Positions 34,497-42,962 of a stretch of DNA of 64,000 bases are shown one piece after another. This DNA comes from Thiobacillus denitrificans. GTDB taxonomy: Bacteria > Pseudomonadota > Gammaproteobacteria > Burkholderiales > Thiobacillaceae. How positions within the stretch are numbered: position 1 is the stretch's first letter; each line of letters opens with the position of its first letter. Under the pieces are notes generated by a model. That model did no database searches and was not told where the DNA came from. It worked only from the letters and a program-made list of their open reading frames with translations. The stretch spans positions 1 to 64,000 of the forward strand of contig DHHQ01000002.1 of the NCBI GenBank assembly GCA_002403375.1. Direction: 5' to 3'. The position numbers were made by a program, and so were the translations under genes.

Positions 34497-34970
34497 ATGG
34501 CGCCGCCGAAGCCGCCCTCGCGCTGGATGCAGGACCTCGGGCTGCGGTCCGGCTGGCGCTGGCTCGCCGACCGGCAATTCCTCCTGGCGCTGGCGGCCGG
34601 GGTCGCGTTCTGGGCCGCGCTCGCCTGGCTCGGCATGCAGCCGGCGCCGCTCGGGCTGGCCGCGCTTTTCTCTGTCGTCTTGCTGCAGCCGCTGGTCGAG
34701 GAACTGCTGTTCCGCGGCCTGCTGCAGGGCTGGCTCGGGGAGACGCCGTGGGGGCGGCGGCAGTTCGCCGGCGTCAGCCTGGCCAACCTCGCGGCCGCGC
34801 TCGCGTTCACCGCGCTGCACTTCGTCAACCATCCGCTGCTGTGGGCGGCCGGGGTGCTGGCGCCGGCACTGCTGTTCGGCTATTTCCGCGACCGCCACGC
34901 CAGCGTGCTGCCGGCGATCGCGCTGCACGTTTTTTACAATGCGGGCTACTTCCTGCTTCCGCTGCTCTGA
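34497..34970 (+). CDS. mrtJ: CPBP (CAAX-type) glutamic intramembrane protease, probable JDVT-CTERM processing enzyme
   Basis: 157 residues, about four membrane helices. The CPBP active-site motifs are all present: EExxxR at 68-73 (EELLFR), FxxxH at 104-108 (FTALH) and HxxxN at 144-148 (HVFYN). It is inserted between gspF and gspG, 3 bases after gspF and 21 before gspG, so it is translated with the secretion machine. CPBP enzymes cut near membrane helices. Small dedicated CPBP proteins (called MrtJ in protein-family annotation) pair with JDVT-CTERM tails, and four such tails are encoded within 12 kb. Symbol and substrate pairing are inference; protease fold is well supported. Confidence 0.8.
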   Translation: MAPPKPPSRWMQDLGLRSGWRWLADRQFLLALAAGVAFWAALAWLGMQPAPLGLAALFSVVLLQPLVEELLFRGLLQGWLGETPWGRRQFAGVSLANLAAALAFTALHFVNHPLLWAAGVLAPALLFGYFRDRHASVLPAIALHVFYNAGYFLLPLL

Positions 34971-34991
34971 ACTGAACGAAAGGACCTTCGC

Positions 34992-35435
34992 ATGACCCGA
35001 CCCGGCAAGCTCTTCCAACGCGCCCGCGGCTTCACCCTGATCGAGATCATGGTGGTGGTCGCGATCCTCGGCATCCTCGCCGCACTGGTGGTGCCGAAGA
35101 TCATGGGCCGCCCCGACGAGGCGCGCATCGTCGCCGCCAAGCAGGACATCGCCGCGATCAAGCAGGCGCTCAACCTCTACCGCCTCGACAACCTGCGCTA
35201 CCCGACCACCGAGCAGGGCCTGCAGGCGCTGGTCGAGCGGCCCACCTCCGGGCCGATCCCGGCCAACTGGAAGGCCGGCGGCTACCTCGAGCGCCTGCCC
35301 AAGGATCCCTGGGGCGCGCCCTACCAGTACCTGAATCCCGGCGTGCGCGGCGAGATCGACATCTTCAGCCTGGGCGCCGACGGCGCGACCGGCGGCGAGG
35401 GCAACGACGCGGACATCGGTTCGTGGGAGCTGTAG
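34992..35435 (+). CDS. gspG: major pseudopilin GspG
   Basis: 147 residues. The prepilin peptidase site is RARG|FTLIEIMVVVAILGIL with Glu at mature position 5. The C-terminal domain shows the GspG signature PTTEQGLQALVERPT, LPKDPWGAPYQYLNPG and Asp-rich calcium-binding loop GGEGNDADIGSW. It builds the pseudopilus shaft. No prepilin peptidase (gspO/pilD) gene lies in the operon, so one elsewhere must act. Overlaps gspH by 13 bases. Confidence 0.95.
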   Translation: MTRPGKLFQRARGFTLIEIMVVVAILGILAALVVPKIMGRPDEARIVAAKQDIAAIKQALNLYRLDNLRYPTTEQGLQALVERPTSGPIPANWKAGGYLERLPKDPWGAPYQYLNPGVRGEIDIFSLGADGATGGEGNDADIGSWEL

Positions 35436-35914
35436 CACAGCGCGGCTTCACCCTGATCGAAATCCTGGTGGTGCTCGTCATCATCGGGATCATGGTGGGC
35501 CTGGCGAGCGTGCGCCTGATGCCCGACGACCAGGGCACGCTGACCAACGAGGCGCGGCGCCTGGCGCTGCTGCTCGAACAGACGCGCGACCAGGCGGTGG
35601 TGTCGGGCGAGCCGATCGGCTTCTCGGTGGAAGACGGGCGCTACCGTTTCTGGACGCTCGATGCGGACAGCGAGTGGGTGCCGGCGAGCGGCGACGATCT
35701 GCTGCGCGAGCGCCCGCTCGCCGGCGGCGTGAAGCTGCTGGCGCTGCAGGTCAACCAGGCCATGCTCGGCGCCGGCGGCCGCCTGCTGTTCTTGCCGTCG
35801 GGCAGCAACGCGCCGTTCACCGCCGACCTCGCGCTCAACGCGGCGCACGCGCGCATCCGCGGCGACAGCCTCGGCCGCGTCAAGGTCGAGCTGCCGCAGG
35901 AGGCGGGCGAGTGA
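35423..35914 (+). CDS. gspH: minor pseudopilin GspH
   Basis: 163 residues from a GTG start inside the end of gspG. Cleavage site QRG|FTLIEILVVLVIIGIM, then a GspH-type domain (ARRLALLLEQTRDQAVVSGE). Probably part of the pseudopilus near its tip. Stop overlaps the gspI start as GTGA. Confidence 0.88.
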   Translation: MGAVAQRGFTLIEILVVLVIIGIMVGLASVRLMPDDQGTLTNEARRLALLLEQTRDQAVVSGEPIGFSVEDGRYRFWTLDADSEWVPASGDDLLRERPLAGGVKLLALQVNQAMLGAGGRLLFLPSGSNAPFTADLALNAAHARIRGDSLGRVKVELPQEAGE

Positions 35915-36282
35915 AGCGGGTTCGCGGCTTCACGCTGGTCGAGGTGCTGGTCGCGCTGGCGATCCTCGCGGTCGCGCTCGCCGCCGGCAGCCGCGCGTCG
36001 GCGATGATGGCCGACAGTTCGAGCGAACTCAGGGCGCGCCTGCTCGCGAGCTGGGTGGCGCAGAACCGCCTGGCCGAACTGCAGGCGCGCCGCGCATGGC
36101 CGGCCTCCGGCACGCGCGAGGGCGAGGTCGAGCAGGCGGGCATGCCGCTCGCGTGGCGCGAGACCGTCAGTACCACCCCCAACGCGGCGTTCCGCCGCAT
36201 CGAGATCAGCGTCGGCCGGCCGGGCGAGACCCACCGGCTCGCGCAGCTCACCGGCTACCTGGCGCGCGCCGAGACCCGATGA
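35911..36282 (+). CDS. gspI: minor pseudopilin GspI
   Basis: 123 residues from a GTG start overlapping the gspH stop. Cleavage site VRG|FTLVEVLVALAILAVAL, followed by the GspI-type WVAQNRLAELQARRAWPASG and GEVEQAGMPLAWRETV. Forms the tip complex with GspJ and GspK. Overlaps gspJ by ATGA. Confidence 0.9.
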   Translation: MKRVRGFTLVEVLVALAILAVALAAGSRASAMMADSSSELRARLLASWVAQNRLAELQARRAWPASGTREGEVEQAGMPLAWRETVSTTPNAAFRRIEISVGRPGETHRLAQLTGYLARAETR

Positions 36283-36872
36283 GACAGCGCGGCTTCACCC
36301 TCATCGAAATGCTGGTGGCGCTGACCATCTTCGCGCTGATGTCGGTGCTCGCCTACCGCGGGCTCGACGCGGTGCTCGGGACGCGCGAACACCTCACCGA
36401 GGACAACCGCCGCTGGCGCGACATCTCGCTGACGCTGGCGCAGCTCGAACGCGATCTCGGCATGGCGGTGAACCGCCCGGTGCGCGACGCCGGCGGCCTC
36501 GAGCAGCCGGCGCTCGTCGGCGACCCCAGCGCGATCGGCGCGAACGCCGCGCAGCTCTCCCTCTCGCGCATGGGGCAGGCGTGGCAGACCGGCGTGCCGG
36601 CCGACGTGCAGCGCCACGGCTACCGCCTCGCCAGCGGCACCCTCGAGCAGCTGGTGTGGCCGGTGCTCGACCAGGCGCCGCATTCCGTTCCCGAGGTGCA
36701 CGCGCTGCTCGACGGCGTGCGCCGCTTCGAATTGCGCTATCTCGACGACACCGGCAACTGGCAGCCGCGCTGGCCGCTGCCCGGCGTCGCGGCGACGCTG
36801 CCCGCGGCGGTCGAGGTGGTGCTCGAGCTCGAGCCGGGCGGCCGCATCACCCGGGTGTTCGCGCTGCCATGA
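36279..36872 (+). CDS. gspJ: minor pseudopilin GspJ
   Basis: 197 residues starting within the gspI stop. Cleavage site QRG|FTLIEMLVALTIFALM, then YRGLDAVLGTREHLTEDNRR and LERDLGMAVNRPVRD, typical of GspJ. Tip complex member. Overlaps gspK by ATGA. Confidence 0.92.
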   Translation: MRQRGFTLIEMLVALTIFALMSVLAYRGLDAVLGTREHLTEDNRRWRDISLTLAQLERDLGMAVNRPVRDAGGLEQPALVGDPSAIGANAAQLSLSRMGQAWQTGVPADVQRHGYRLASGTLEQLVWPVLDQAPHSVPEVHALLDGVRRFELRYLDDTGNWQPRWPLPGVAATLPAAVEVVLELEPGGRITRVFALP

Positions 36873-37783
36873 GGCGCCAGCGCGGCATCGCCGTCATCAC
36901 CGCCATCCTGGTCGTCGCGCTGGTGGCGAGCGCGGCGTCGTTCATGGCGTGGCAGCAGCAGTTGTGGGTGCGCCAGGTCGAGAACCTCAACGCGCAGGCG
37001 CAGAGCCGCGCGGTGGTGCTGGCCGCGCTGCAGTGGGCGCGCTCGGCGCTGGCGCAGGATGCGCGCGACAACCAGGTCGATCATCTCGGCGAGGGCTGGG
37101 CGCAGCCGCTGACGCCGCTGCCGGTCGAGGGTGGTGAACTCGCGGGCAGCGTCGTCGACCAGCAGGGGCTGTTCAACCTCAACAGCCTGGTGCGCGACGG
37201 CAAGACCAGCGCGACCGACGTGGCGGTGTTCCGCCGCCTGCTCGAGCTGCTGCAGCTTCCGCCCGACCTCGCCAACGCCGTGGTCGACTGGGTCGACCCG
37301 GACGGCGAGGTGAGCTACCCGGGCGGCGCCGAGGACATGGACTACCTCGGGCTCGAGCCGCCTTACCGCGCCGGCAACCGGGTGCTGACGACGGTCGACG
37401 GGCTGGCGCGGGTGAAGGGCTTCGACGCCGAGACGCTCGAGCGCCTGCGTCCCTTCGTCACCGCGCTGCCGACCGCGACGCCGGTCAACGTCAACACCGC
37501 GCCGCCGGAAGTGCTGGCGGCGGCGGTCGACGGGCTGGCGCTCGACCAGGCGCGCACGCTGGTCGACGGCCGCCGCGGCAAGCATTTCAAGGACATCGCC
37601 GATTTCCGTGCGCGCCTGCCGCAGAGCGACGCGCCGGTCAACGACGCGGTGCTCGCCGTCGCCAGCCGCTATTTCCTGGTGGCGGGGCACGCCCGCTTCG
37701 GCCGCGCCCGCGTCGGCTACGCGGCGCTGCTCGAGCGCGACGCGACCGCCTGGCCGAAGCTGGTGTGGCAAAAGAATATCTGA
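36869..37783 (+). CDS. gspK: minor pseudopilin GspK
   Basis: 304 residues. Cleavage site RQRG|IAVITAILVVALVASAA, lacking the Glu at mature position 5 as is normal for GspK. The large extra domain contains LFNLNSLV, VVDWVDPDGEVSYPGGAEDM and helix-hairpin-helix-like TPVNVNTAPPEVLAA. It caps the pseudopilus. Confidence 0.93.
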   Translation: MRRQRGIAVITAILVVALVASAASFMAWQQQLWVRQVENLNAQAQSRAVVLAALQWARSALAQDARDNQVDHLGEGWAQPLTPLPVEGGELAGSVVDQQGLFNLNSLVRDGKTSATDVAVFRRLLELLQLPPDLANAVVDWVDPDGEVSYPGGAEDMDYLGLEPPYRAGNRVLTTVDGLARVKGFDAETLERLRPFVTALPTATPVNVNTAPPEVLAAAVDGLALDQARTLVDGRRGKHFKDIADFRARLPQSDAPVNDAVLAVASRYFLVAGHARFGRARVGYAALLERDATAWPKLVWQKNI

Positions 37784-37799
37784 TCCAATCGAAGCGACC

Positions 37800-39026
37800 A
37801 TGAGCCTGCTGCGTATCCATCTCCCCCCTTCCTGGCCCGAGGCCGAGGCCGACGCCGCGCTTCCGTGGTGCCGCATCGGCGCGCGCGGCGAGGCGCTCGA
37901 CGCCGGTGCCGCCGCGGTCGCCGCGCTGCCGCGCGCCGACGCCTGCGAACTCGTGATCCCCGCCGAGCTGGTGCTGCTGACCCGCGCGCGCCTGCCGCGC
38001 GGCAGCAAGCAGAAGCTGCTGCAGTTGCTGCCGTTCGCGATCGAGGACAAGCTCGGCGCCGAGCCCGACGCGGTGCACGTCGCCGGCGGCCCGACGCTCG
38101 GCGACGGCCAGACCGCGCTGGCGGCGATCGACAAGCACTGGCTCGCGCGCGCGCTCGCCCGCCTCGTCGAGGCCGGCCTGCGCCCGCGCAGCGCGTGGCC
38201 CGAAACGCTGCTGCCGCCGCTGCCGGCCGACGGCTGGACCGCGGTGTGGAGCGGCCGCGGCGGCTTCCTGCGCAGCGGCGCGGCGGCGGGCATGAGCCTC
38301 GAGGGCGGGAGCGGCACCGAGCCGCCGGTCGCGCTCGCGCTTTCGGTGGCCGAGGCGCGCACCGCCGGCACGCTGCCCGGCCGGCTGGTGCTGCGCCTGG
38401 CGGAGCACGCAGCGCCGCCCGACGTCGAGGTCTGGGGCCGCGCACTCGGCATCGCGGTCGAGCTCGGCGAGCCGTGGGCGCCGTTCGAAACGCCCGAGGT
38501 CGCGAGCGGCGGCATCGACCTGCTGCAGGGCGCGTTCGCGCCGGCGAGCCCGGCGCGCAAGTGGTGGCCGGCGCTGCGCCTGCCGGCGATCCTCGCCGGC
38601 CTGCTGCTCGCGCTGCACGTCGGCGGGACCGCCGCCGAGTGGATGCTGCTCAAGCGCGAGAAGCAGGCGCTGCAGGCGACGATGGAGCAGCGCTTCCGCG
38701 AGGCCTTCCCCGACGCCCGCGTGGTCGTCGACGCGCCGCTGCAGATGCAGCGCAACCTGGCCGAGCTGCGGGGCGCGGCAGGGCAGGCGACGCCGCTCGA
38801 CTTCGTGCCGCTGCTGTCGAAAGCCGCAGCGGCGCTCGACGCCGACGCCCGCGGCCGCCTGCGCACCGTCGAGTACGCGAACGGCCGCCTGAGCCTCGGG
38901 CTCGATCTGGCCGACCGCGCCGCTGCCGACGCGCTGCTGAGCCGCCTCTCCGCCGCCGGCCTCGCCTGCGAGCTGGAGGAGACCGCGCCGCTCGCGCGCA
39001 TCGTCATCACCGGGAGCGCCGCATGA
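37800..39026 (+). CDS. gspL: type II secretion protein GspL
   Basis: 408 residues. The cytoplasmic actin-like domain (about 1-250) includes LLTRARLPRGSKQKLLQLLP, FAIEDKLGAEPDAVH and SVAEARTAG. One membrane helix (ILAGLLLALHVGGTAAEW) is followed by a ferredoxin-like periplasmic domain. It recruits GspE to the membrane. The stop overlaps the gspM start as ATGA. Confidence 0.9.
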   Translation: MSLLRIHLPPSWPEAEADAALPWCRIGARGEALDAGAAAVAALPRADACELVIPAELVLLTRARLPRGSKQKLLQLLPFAIEDKLGAEPDAVHVAGGPTLGDGQTALAAIDKHWLARALARLVEAGLRPRSAWPETLLPPLPADGWTAVWSGRGGFLRSGAAAGMSLEGGSGTEPPVALALSVAEARTAGTLPGRLVLRLAEHAAPPDVEVWGRALGIAVELGEPWAPFETPEVASGGIDLLQGAFAPASPARKWWPALRLPAILAGLLLALHVGGTAAEWMLLKREKQALQATMEQRFREAFPDARVVVDAPLQMQRNLAELRGAAGQATPLDFVPLLSKAAAALDADARGRLRTVEYANGRLSLGLDLADRAAADALLSRLSAAGLACELEETAPLARIVITGSAA

Positions 39027-39511
39027 AAAAACAGCTGATCCAGTTCTGGCGTTCGCGCGCGCCGCGCGAGCGCGTCGTCCTCGCCGGCGGCACCGCGCTG
39101 CTGGTCGTCGCGCTCGGCTACGCCTACGGCTGGCTGCCGATGCAGCGCGACGCCGCGCAATTGCGCAAGACGCTGCCGCAGCTGCGCGCCGAGGCGCAGC
39201 AGATGGCGCTCGACGCCGAGGAGGCCAAGCGCCTCCGGGGCCGCCCCGCGCTCGCCCGCGACGGCGGCAGCCTCGCCGCCGTCATCGAGGAACGCGCCAC
39301 CGCCGCCGGCCTGCGCGATGCGTTCGACTCGATCGCGCCGCAGGACGCGGGCCGCGTGCGCGTGGTGCTGCCGGCGGTCGGCTTCGACGCCTGGCTCGGC
39401 TGGCTCGGCGAGCTGCAGGCGAGCCACGGCGTTCGCGTCGAGTCGACGCGCGTCGTCGCGGGCGAGGCGGCGGGTGTGGTCGCGGTCGAGGCCGTGCTGG
39501 CGGGCGGCTGA
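39023..39511 (+). CDS. gspM: type II secretion protein GspM
   Basis: 162 residues: cytoplasmic start FWRSRAPRERVVLAGG, one helix (TALLVVALGYAYGWLP) and a coiled-coil plus small periplasmic domain. Partner of GspL in the platform. One-base overlap with gspN. Confidence 0.88.
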   Translation: MKKQLIQFWRSRAPRERVVLAGGTALLVVALGYAYGWLPMQRDAAQLRKTLPQLRAEAQQMALDAEEAKRLRGRPALARDGGSLAAVIEERATAAGLRDAFDSIAPQDAGRVRVVLPAVGFDAWLGWLGELQASHGVRVESTRVVAGEAAGVVAVEAVLAGG

Positions 39512-40281
39512 TGGAGGGAGCGAAGGCGTTTCGGCTGCGCTGGCCGCACTATGTGCTCGCCGCGCTCGTCTACCTGCTGCTGCTGCTGGCGTGGGCGCCC
39601 GCGAGCCTTCTCGGCTGGGCGCTGCCGCGTGTCACCCAGCAGGCGGTGACGCTCGGCGAGCCGCAGGGCACCGTGTGGCACGGCAGCGCGGCGGACCTGC
39701 AGGTGCAGGGGGCGGGCCGGATGCAGCAGCTCGGCCGCGTCGAGTGGCGGCTGCGGCCGCTCGACCTGTTCGCCGGCCGGCTCGGCTTCCGGCTCGGGCT
39801 GTCGGGCGCCGGCATCGACGCCGGCGCCATCCTGCGCGCCGGCATGCAGGGAACCGAGCTGCGCGAGGTCCGCGCCGAGCTGCCGGCGACGCGCCTGGGC
39901 GAGTTCTCGCCCGACTTCGCGCTGTGGCAGCCCCGCGGCCGGCTCGCGCTCGAAGCCGAACGCCTGGCGCTCGCGAACCAGGGCGCCGAAGGCAAGGCGA
40001 CGCTGCACTGGCGTGACGCGGCCTCCGGGCGCGTCAGCCAGCCGCTCGGCAGCTACCGCGCCGACCTCGAAGGCACCGACCAGGGGGTCGCGATCAAGCT
40101 GTCGACCGAGAGCGGCGCGCTCGTGCTGCAGGGCTCCGGCGTGTGGAATGCGAAGGCGGGGCTGAACTTCTTCGGCCTGGCGCGCCCGACGCCGGCCAGC
40201 CGCGGCGAGCTCGAGGGCCTGCTGAGCCTGATGGGCCCGGCGCAGGCCGACGGCAGCCGGGCGATCCGCATCGGGCGCTGA
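39511..40281 (+). CDS. gspN: type II secretion protein GspN
   Basis: 256 residues with one N-terminal membrane helix (VLAALVYLLLLLAWAPASLL) and a beta-rich periplasmic part containing GEPQGTVWHGSAADLQVQG, the usual GspN pattern. It ends the operon. GspN is accessory in many systems. Confidence 0.85.
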   Translation: MEGAKAFRLRWPHYVLAALVYLLLLLAWAPASLLGWALPRVTQQAVTLGEPQGTVWHGSAADLQVQGAGRMQQLGRVEWRLRPLDLFAGRLGFRLGLSGAGIDAGAILRAGMQGTELREVRAELPATRLGEFSPDFALWQPRGRLALEAERLALANQGAEGKATLHWRDAASGRVSQPLGSYRADLEGTDQGVAIKLSTESGALVLQGSGVWNAKAGLNFFGLARPTPASRGELEGLLSLMGPAQADGSRAIRIGR

Positions 40282-40370
40282 GCCGTCATCGCGCACGCGT
40301 TGGCCTCGCAAAAGGAAAGCCAGTTCGCGACCTCGCCGCCGCAAATATTTTTCGCGGTTCGCCGTTGCGA

Positions 40371-40412
40371 TTGATATTTGTCAATTGATCCGTCAAGGCT
40401 CCCCTGTAAAGT
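40371..40412 (+). promoter_or_regulatory. CRP/FNR-type palindrome and -10 box before the 40454 gene
   Basis: TTGAT-ATTT-GTCAA at 40371-40384 is a near-perfect FNR/DNR-like site. TAAAGT at 40407-40412 predicts a start near 40419, so the site centre is at -41.5, as in class II FNR promoters. The rest of the 40282-40453 gap shows nothing further. Confidence 0.6.
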
Positions 40413-40453
40413 TAAATCGTCGTTAAGACGTTTTCCACAAACGAGGGGTATCC

Positions 40454-42757
40454 ATGAAATTCAAGCGCAAGTACCTGGCAGTACTGGTGGGCATGGCGGT
40501 GGCCGGTGCGGCCTACGCGGCGATCCAGATCACGCTCAAGAACGAAATCACGCTCAGCGACGGCGGCAACGGCCACAAGCCGAAGATCCAGCGCGCCAAC
40601 GACGGCACCTTGGTCGTCGTTTATGGCGATTCGGAGCCCGGTTTCGGCGACGTCTACGACACCAAGGCTCAGGTCGAGCGCCCGGCGCGCGACATCTACT
40701 CGCGCTGGTGCAAGCCCGATGCCACCGCCGTGCCTGCTGTCACCTGCGACAACGAAAACGAGTGGTCCGCTCCGGTCAACGTGTCGCAGTCCGCTGCCAA
40801 GTCCAGTATTGCCACGGCGTGGAAGGCCAATGGTGCCGGGGGGCTGATCGCTTACCCCGGCAACACCGACAAGCCCAACATCAAGACCAGCGGCGATGTC
40901 ATGGTGCTGACCTGGATCGGCGCCTACTGCCCGGATGACGATCTTCGCGACGGCGTTGCGCGTCCGGACAACTTCCAGAACCCGAACCAGCGCGCGATCC
41001 GCTACATCGAGCGCGAAAGCCGCGTCATCCCGTTCCACTGCACCTGGACGGCTTACAGCACAGACTTTGGCCAGAGCTGGAGCAATCCGATCCAGCTCAG
41101 CAACGGCGAGCGCGACGCCAAGCAGGATTCGAGCAGCGGCACCTTTGCCGCGCCGAATGCGCGGATCAATATTTCGTGGCAGGAAGACCCCGAAGGCCTG
41201 CAGCTCGGCGAAGCCGATGGCCCTGGCGACGGTGCATCGGGCGCCAACGTCACCGGCGGCACCGACGTCTGGTATACGCATTTGACGATCAATGCCACGG
41301 ATGGAACCAATACGCTCGCCGCGTCACCGTTGACCGACGGCACCGCGCGCGCGCTCGGCTACCGCGTCAGCGACAACTGGGAACTCGAGCAGAAGTTCGG
41401 CCTGCCGGGGCAGATCACCAACGTGTTCGACGCCAACGGGGATCCGGTCGATGGTTCCACGGTCGAGAAGGGCAACGCCGGCGCGGCGCGCCCGAACATC
41501 GGCATGGTCGGAACGACCGCCGTGCTCGCCTGGGAAGAGACCAAGGGCGCCGAAGGCCTGGACGACGGCAAGTTCATTCGCTACCAGTCCTTCCCGTACA
41601 ACACGCCGCCCAGCACGCTCGCTGCCAAGGCAGGCTGCATCATCAGCAATCCGGAAAGAAATGCCCGCCGGGTGCGTTTCCTGACCCAAAGCGCTGCGGA
41701 TGCAACCGGTGTGACCGCTGCAGTGCCCGGCCGCAGCGGCGTCAACATTGCGATCTTCTGGAAGGAAGGCGAAGCCGACAAGGGCGGGCCATCCGACATC
41801 GTGGTGCGGCGTGGCATGGTCGATCCGGCCGTGACCACCAGCACGCAGACCGGACTGGCCACCGGCCGGATGGTGCCGGCCGTCGATGCAGGATGTGCAA
41901 CGTCGGCGTATGCAACGGCGATCCTTCTCAACAATGCGCAGGCCGAGAACATCAGCAGCAACGCGCCGACCGCTACGACGGCGAACCTGACGGACGACAC
42001 CGAAGACAACTACGTCGAGAACGCCCTGGCCCATCGCGGTGTGCTGCGCGGGAACGAGTTGTGGATCGGCTACAACTACACCAACGACCTGGTGAAGATG
42101 TGGGCGCAGATCGACAACTACAACTTCTGGCTGCGCAAGTTCACCTACGATCCCACCAGCGGCGGCAGCTGGGCGAATCCGAAGAACGTGACGAACATCG
42201 CCGACAAGCGCATCAACGTGCGCGAGCCGCGCATCTTCGGCACGCCGGCCAGCAACACGGCCGCGGGCTTCTGCGACGGCACGCCGACGCAGGACGCCAC
42301 CTTCTGCCAGAACCGCAACGTCGTCTACCTGATGTGGGGTACCCAGGAGAACGTGTCGCCGTTCGACCTGGATGGCGGTGACGACCTTGGCGTCTACGCC
42401 ACGGTGAGCCTGGATGGCGGCAATACCTTCGCCGCCCCGATCCGCTACTCGGAGGAGATGGGCAGCCTGTTCGACGACGACGAGTCGGCGTTCGAGACGC
42501 AGCCAGTGACCCGTCCGGACGGCACGCGCTTCTATGGCGTGTTCAACACCGAGAATGCGATTGCCAAAACATCCGCAGCGAACTACCGCAGCGGTGATGT
42601 CGCCGAAGTGGCCGATCCCGTTACCCCGCCGGCTACCGGCGGTGGCGGCGGCGGGTGCGCCATCGCTTCCGGTGACAAGCCGTTCGACCCGGTCCTGCCC
42701 GCGCTCGCCGCGCTCGGCCTGATCGGTCTTGGCCTGCGTCGCATGCGCCGCAACTGA
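40454..42757 (+). CDS. large Asp-box secreted protein with JDVT-CTERM-like tail
   Basis: 767 residues with GAGGGG before the ATG. Signal peptide at about 1-22 (LAVLVGMAVAGAAYA). Asp-box-like motifs (YSTDFGQSW, VSLDGGNTF) and long shared blocks (GLQLGEADGPGDGASGANV, ALAHRGVLRGNELW, NARRVRFL) make it a longer paralogue of the protein at 24801-26795. Several paired Cys residues suggest disulfides in the periplasm or outside. The tail is GGGGGGCAIASGDKPFDPVL, a helix and RRMRRN, with a different stretch after the Cys. It lies directly downstream of gspN under its own promoter. Propeller fold is inferred; function unknown. Confidence 0.8.
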   Translation: MKFKRKYLAVLVGMAVAGAAYAAIQITLKNEITLSDGGNGHKPKIQRANDGTLVVVYGDSEPGFGDVYDTKAQVERPARDIYSRWCKPDATAVPAVTCDNENEWSAPVNVSQSAAKSSIATAWKANGAGGLIAYPGNTDKPNIKTSGDVMVLTWIGAYCPDDDLRDGVARPDNFQNPNQRAIRYIERESRVIPFHCTWTAYSTDFGQSWSNPIQLSNGERDAKQDSSSGTFAAPNARINISWQEDPEGLQLGEADGPGDGASGANVTGGTDVWYTHLTINATDGTNTLAASPLTDGTARALGYRVSDNWELEQKFGLPGQITNVFDANGDPVDGSTVEKGNAGAARPNIGMVGTTAVLAWEETKGAEGLDDGKFIRYQSFPYNTPPSTLAAKAGCIISNPERNARRVRFLTQSAADATGVTAAVPGRSGVNIAIFWKEGEADKGGPSDIVVRRGMVDPAVTTSTQTGLATGRMVPAVDAGCATSAYATAILLNNAQAENISSNAPTATTANLTDDTEDNYVENALAHRGVLRGNELWIGYNYTNDLVKMWAQIDNYNFWLRKFTYDPTSGGSWANPKNVTNIADKRINVREPRIFGTPASNTAAGFCDGTPTQDATFCQNRNVVYLMWGTQENVSPFDLDGGDDLGVYATVSLDGGNTFAAPIRYSEEMGSLFDDDESAFETQPVTRPDGTRFYGVFNTENAIAKTSAANYRSGDVAEVADPVTPPATGGGGGGCAIASGDKPFDPVLPALAALGLIGLGLRRMRRN

Positions 42758-42794
42758 TCGCGTTTCCCCGGCCTCTGCGGCCGGAAGCGTGAAG

Positions 42795-42825
42795 GCGCCG
42801 CCTGGCAACAGGCGGCGCTTTTTTT
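42795..42825 (+). terminator. intrinsic terminator after the 40454 gene
   Basis: GCGCCGCCTG and CAGGCGGCGC pair around GCAA, followed by seven T. Confidence 0.92.
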
Positions 42826-42844
42826 CGCCTTGCCCCAGGCGATT

Positions 42845-42876
42845 CAGGGGGAATCGCACCTGCCTGATTCCCCCTG
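42845..42876. repeat. 11-base inverted repeat
   Basis: CAGGGGGAATC and GATTCCCCCTG are separated by ten bases. The wording recalls the GGATTCAGGGG units of the intergenic repeat family at 1, 15.8 and 16.6 kb, but it has no core palindrome. Confidence 0.5.
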
Positions 42877-42962
42877 CCTCTGCGGCCCCGACGCACGGGC
42901 AGCGCCCGGCGCAATGTCAGCGCGCTGTGCGCCGGAAAATTTTTCTGAAATCCGGCCCGCGA

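Noticed and set aside
36581..37783. Extended start for gspK at 36581
   Set aside because: The extra 96 codons overlap gspJ out of frame; the prepilin signal fixes the start at 36869.
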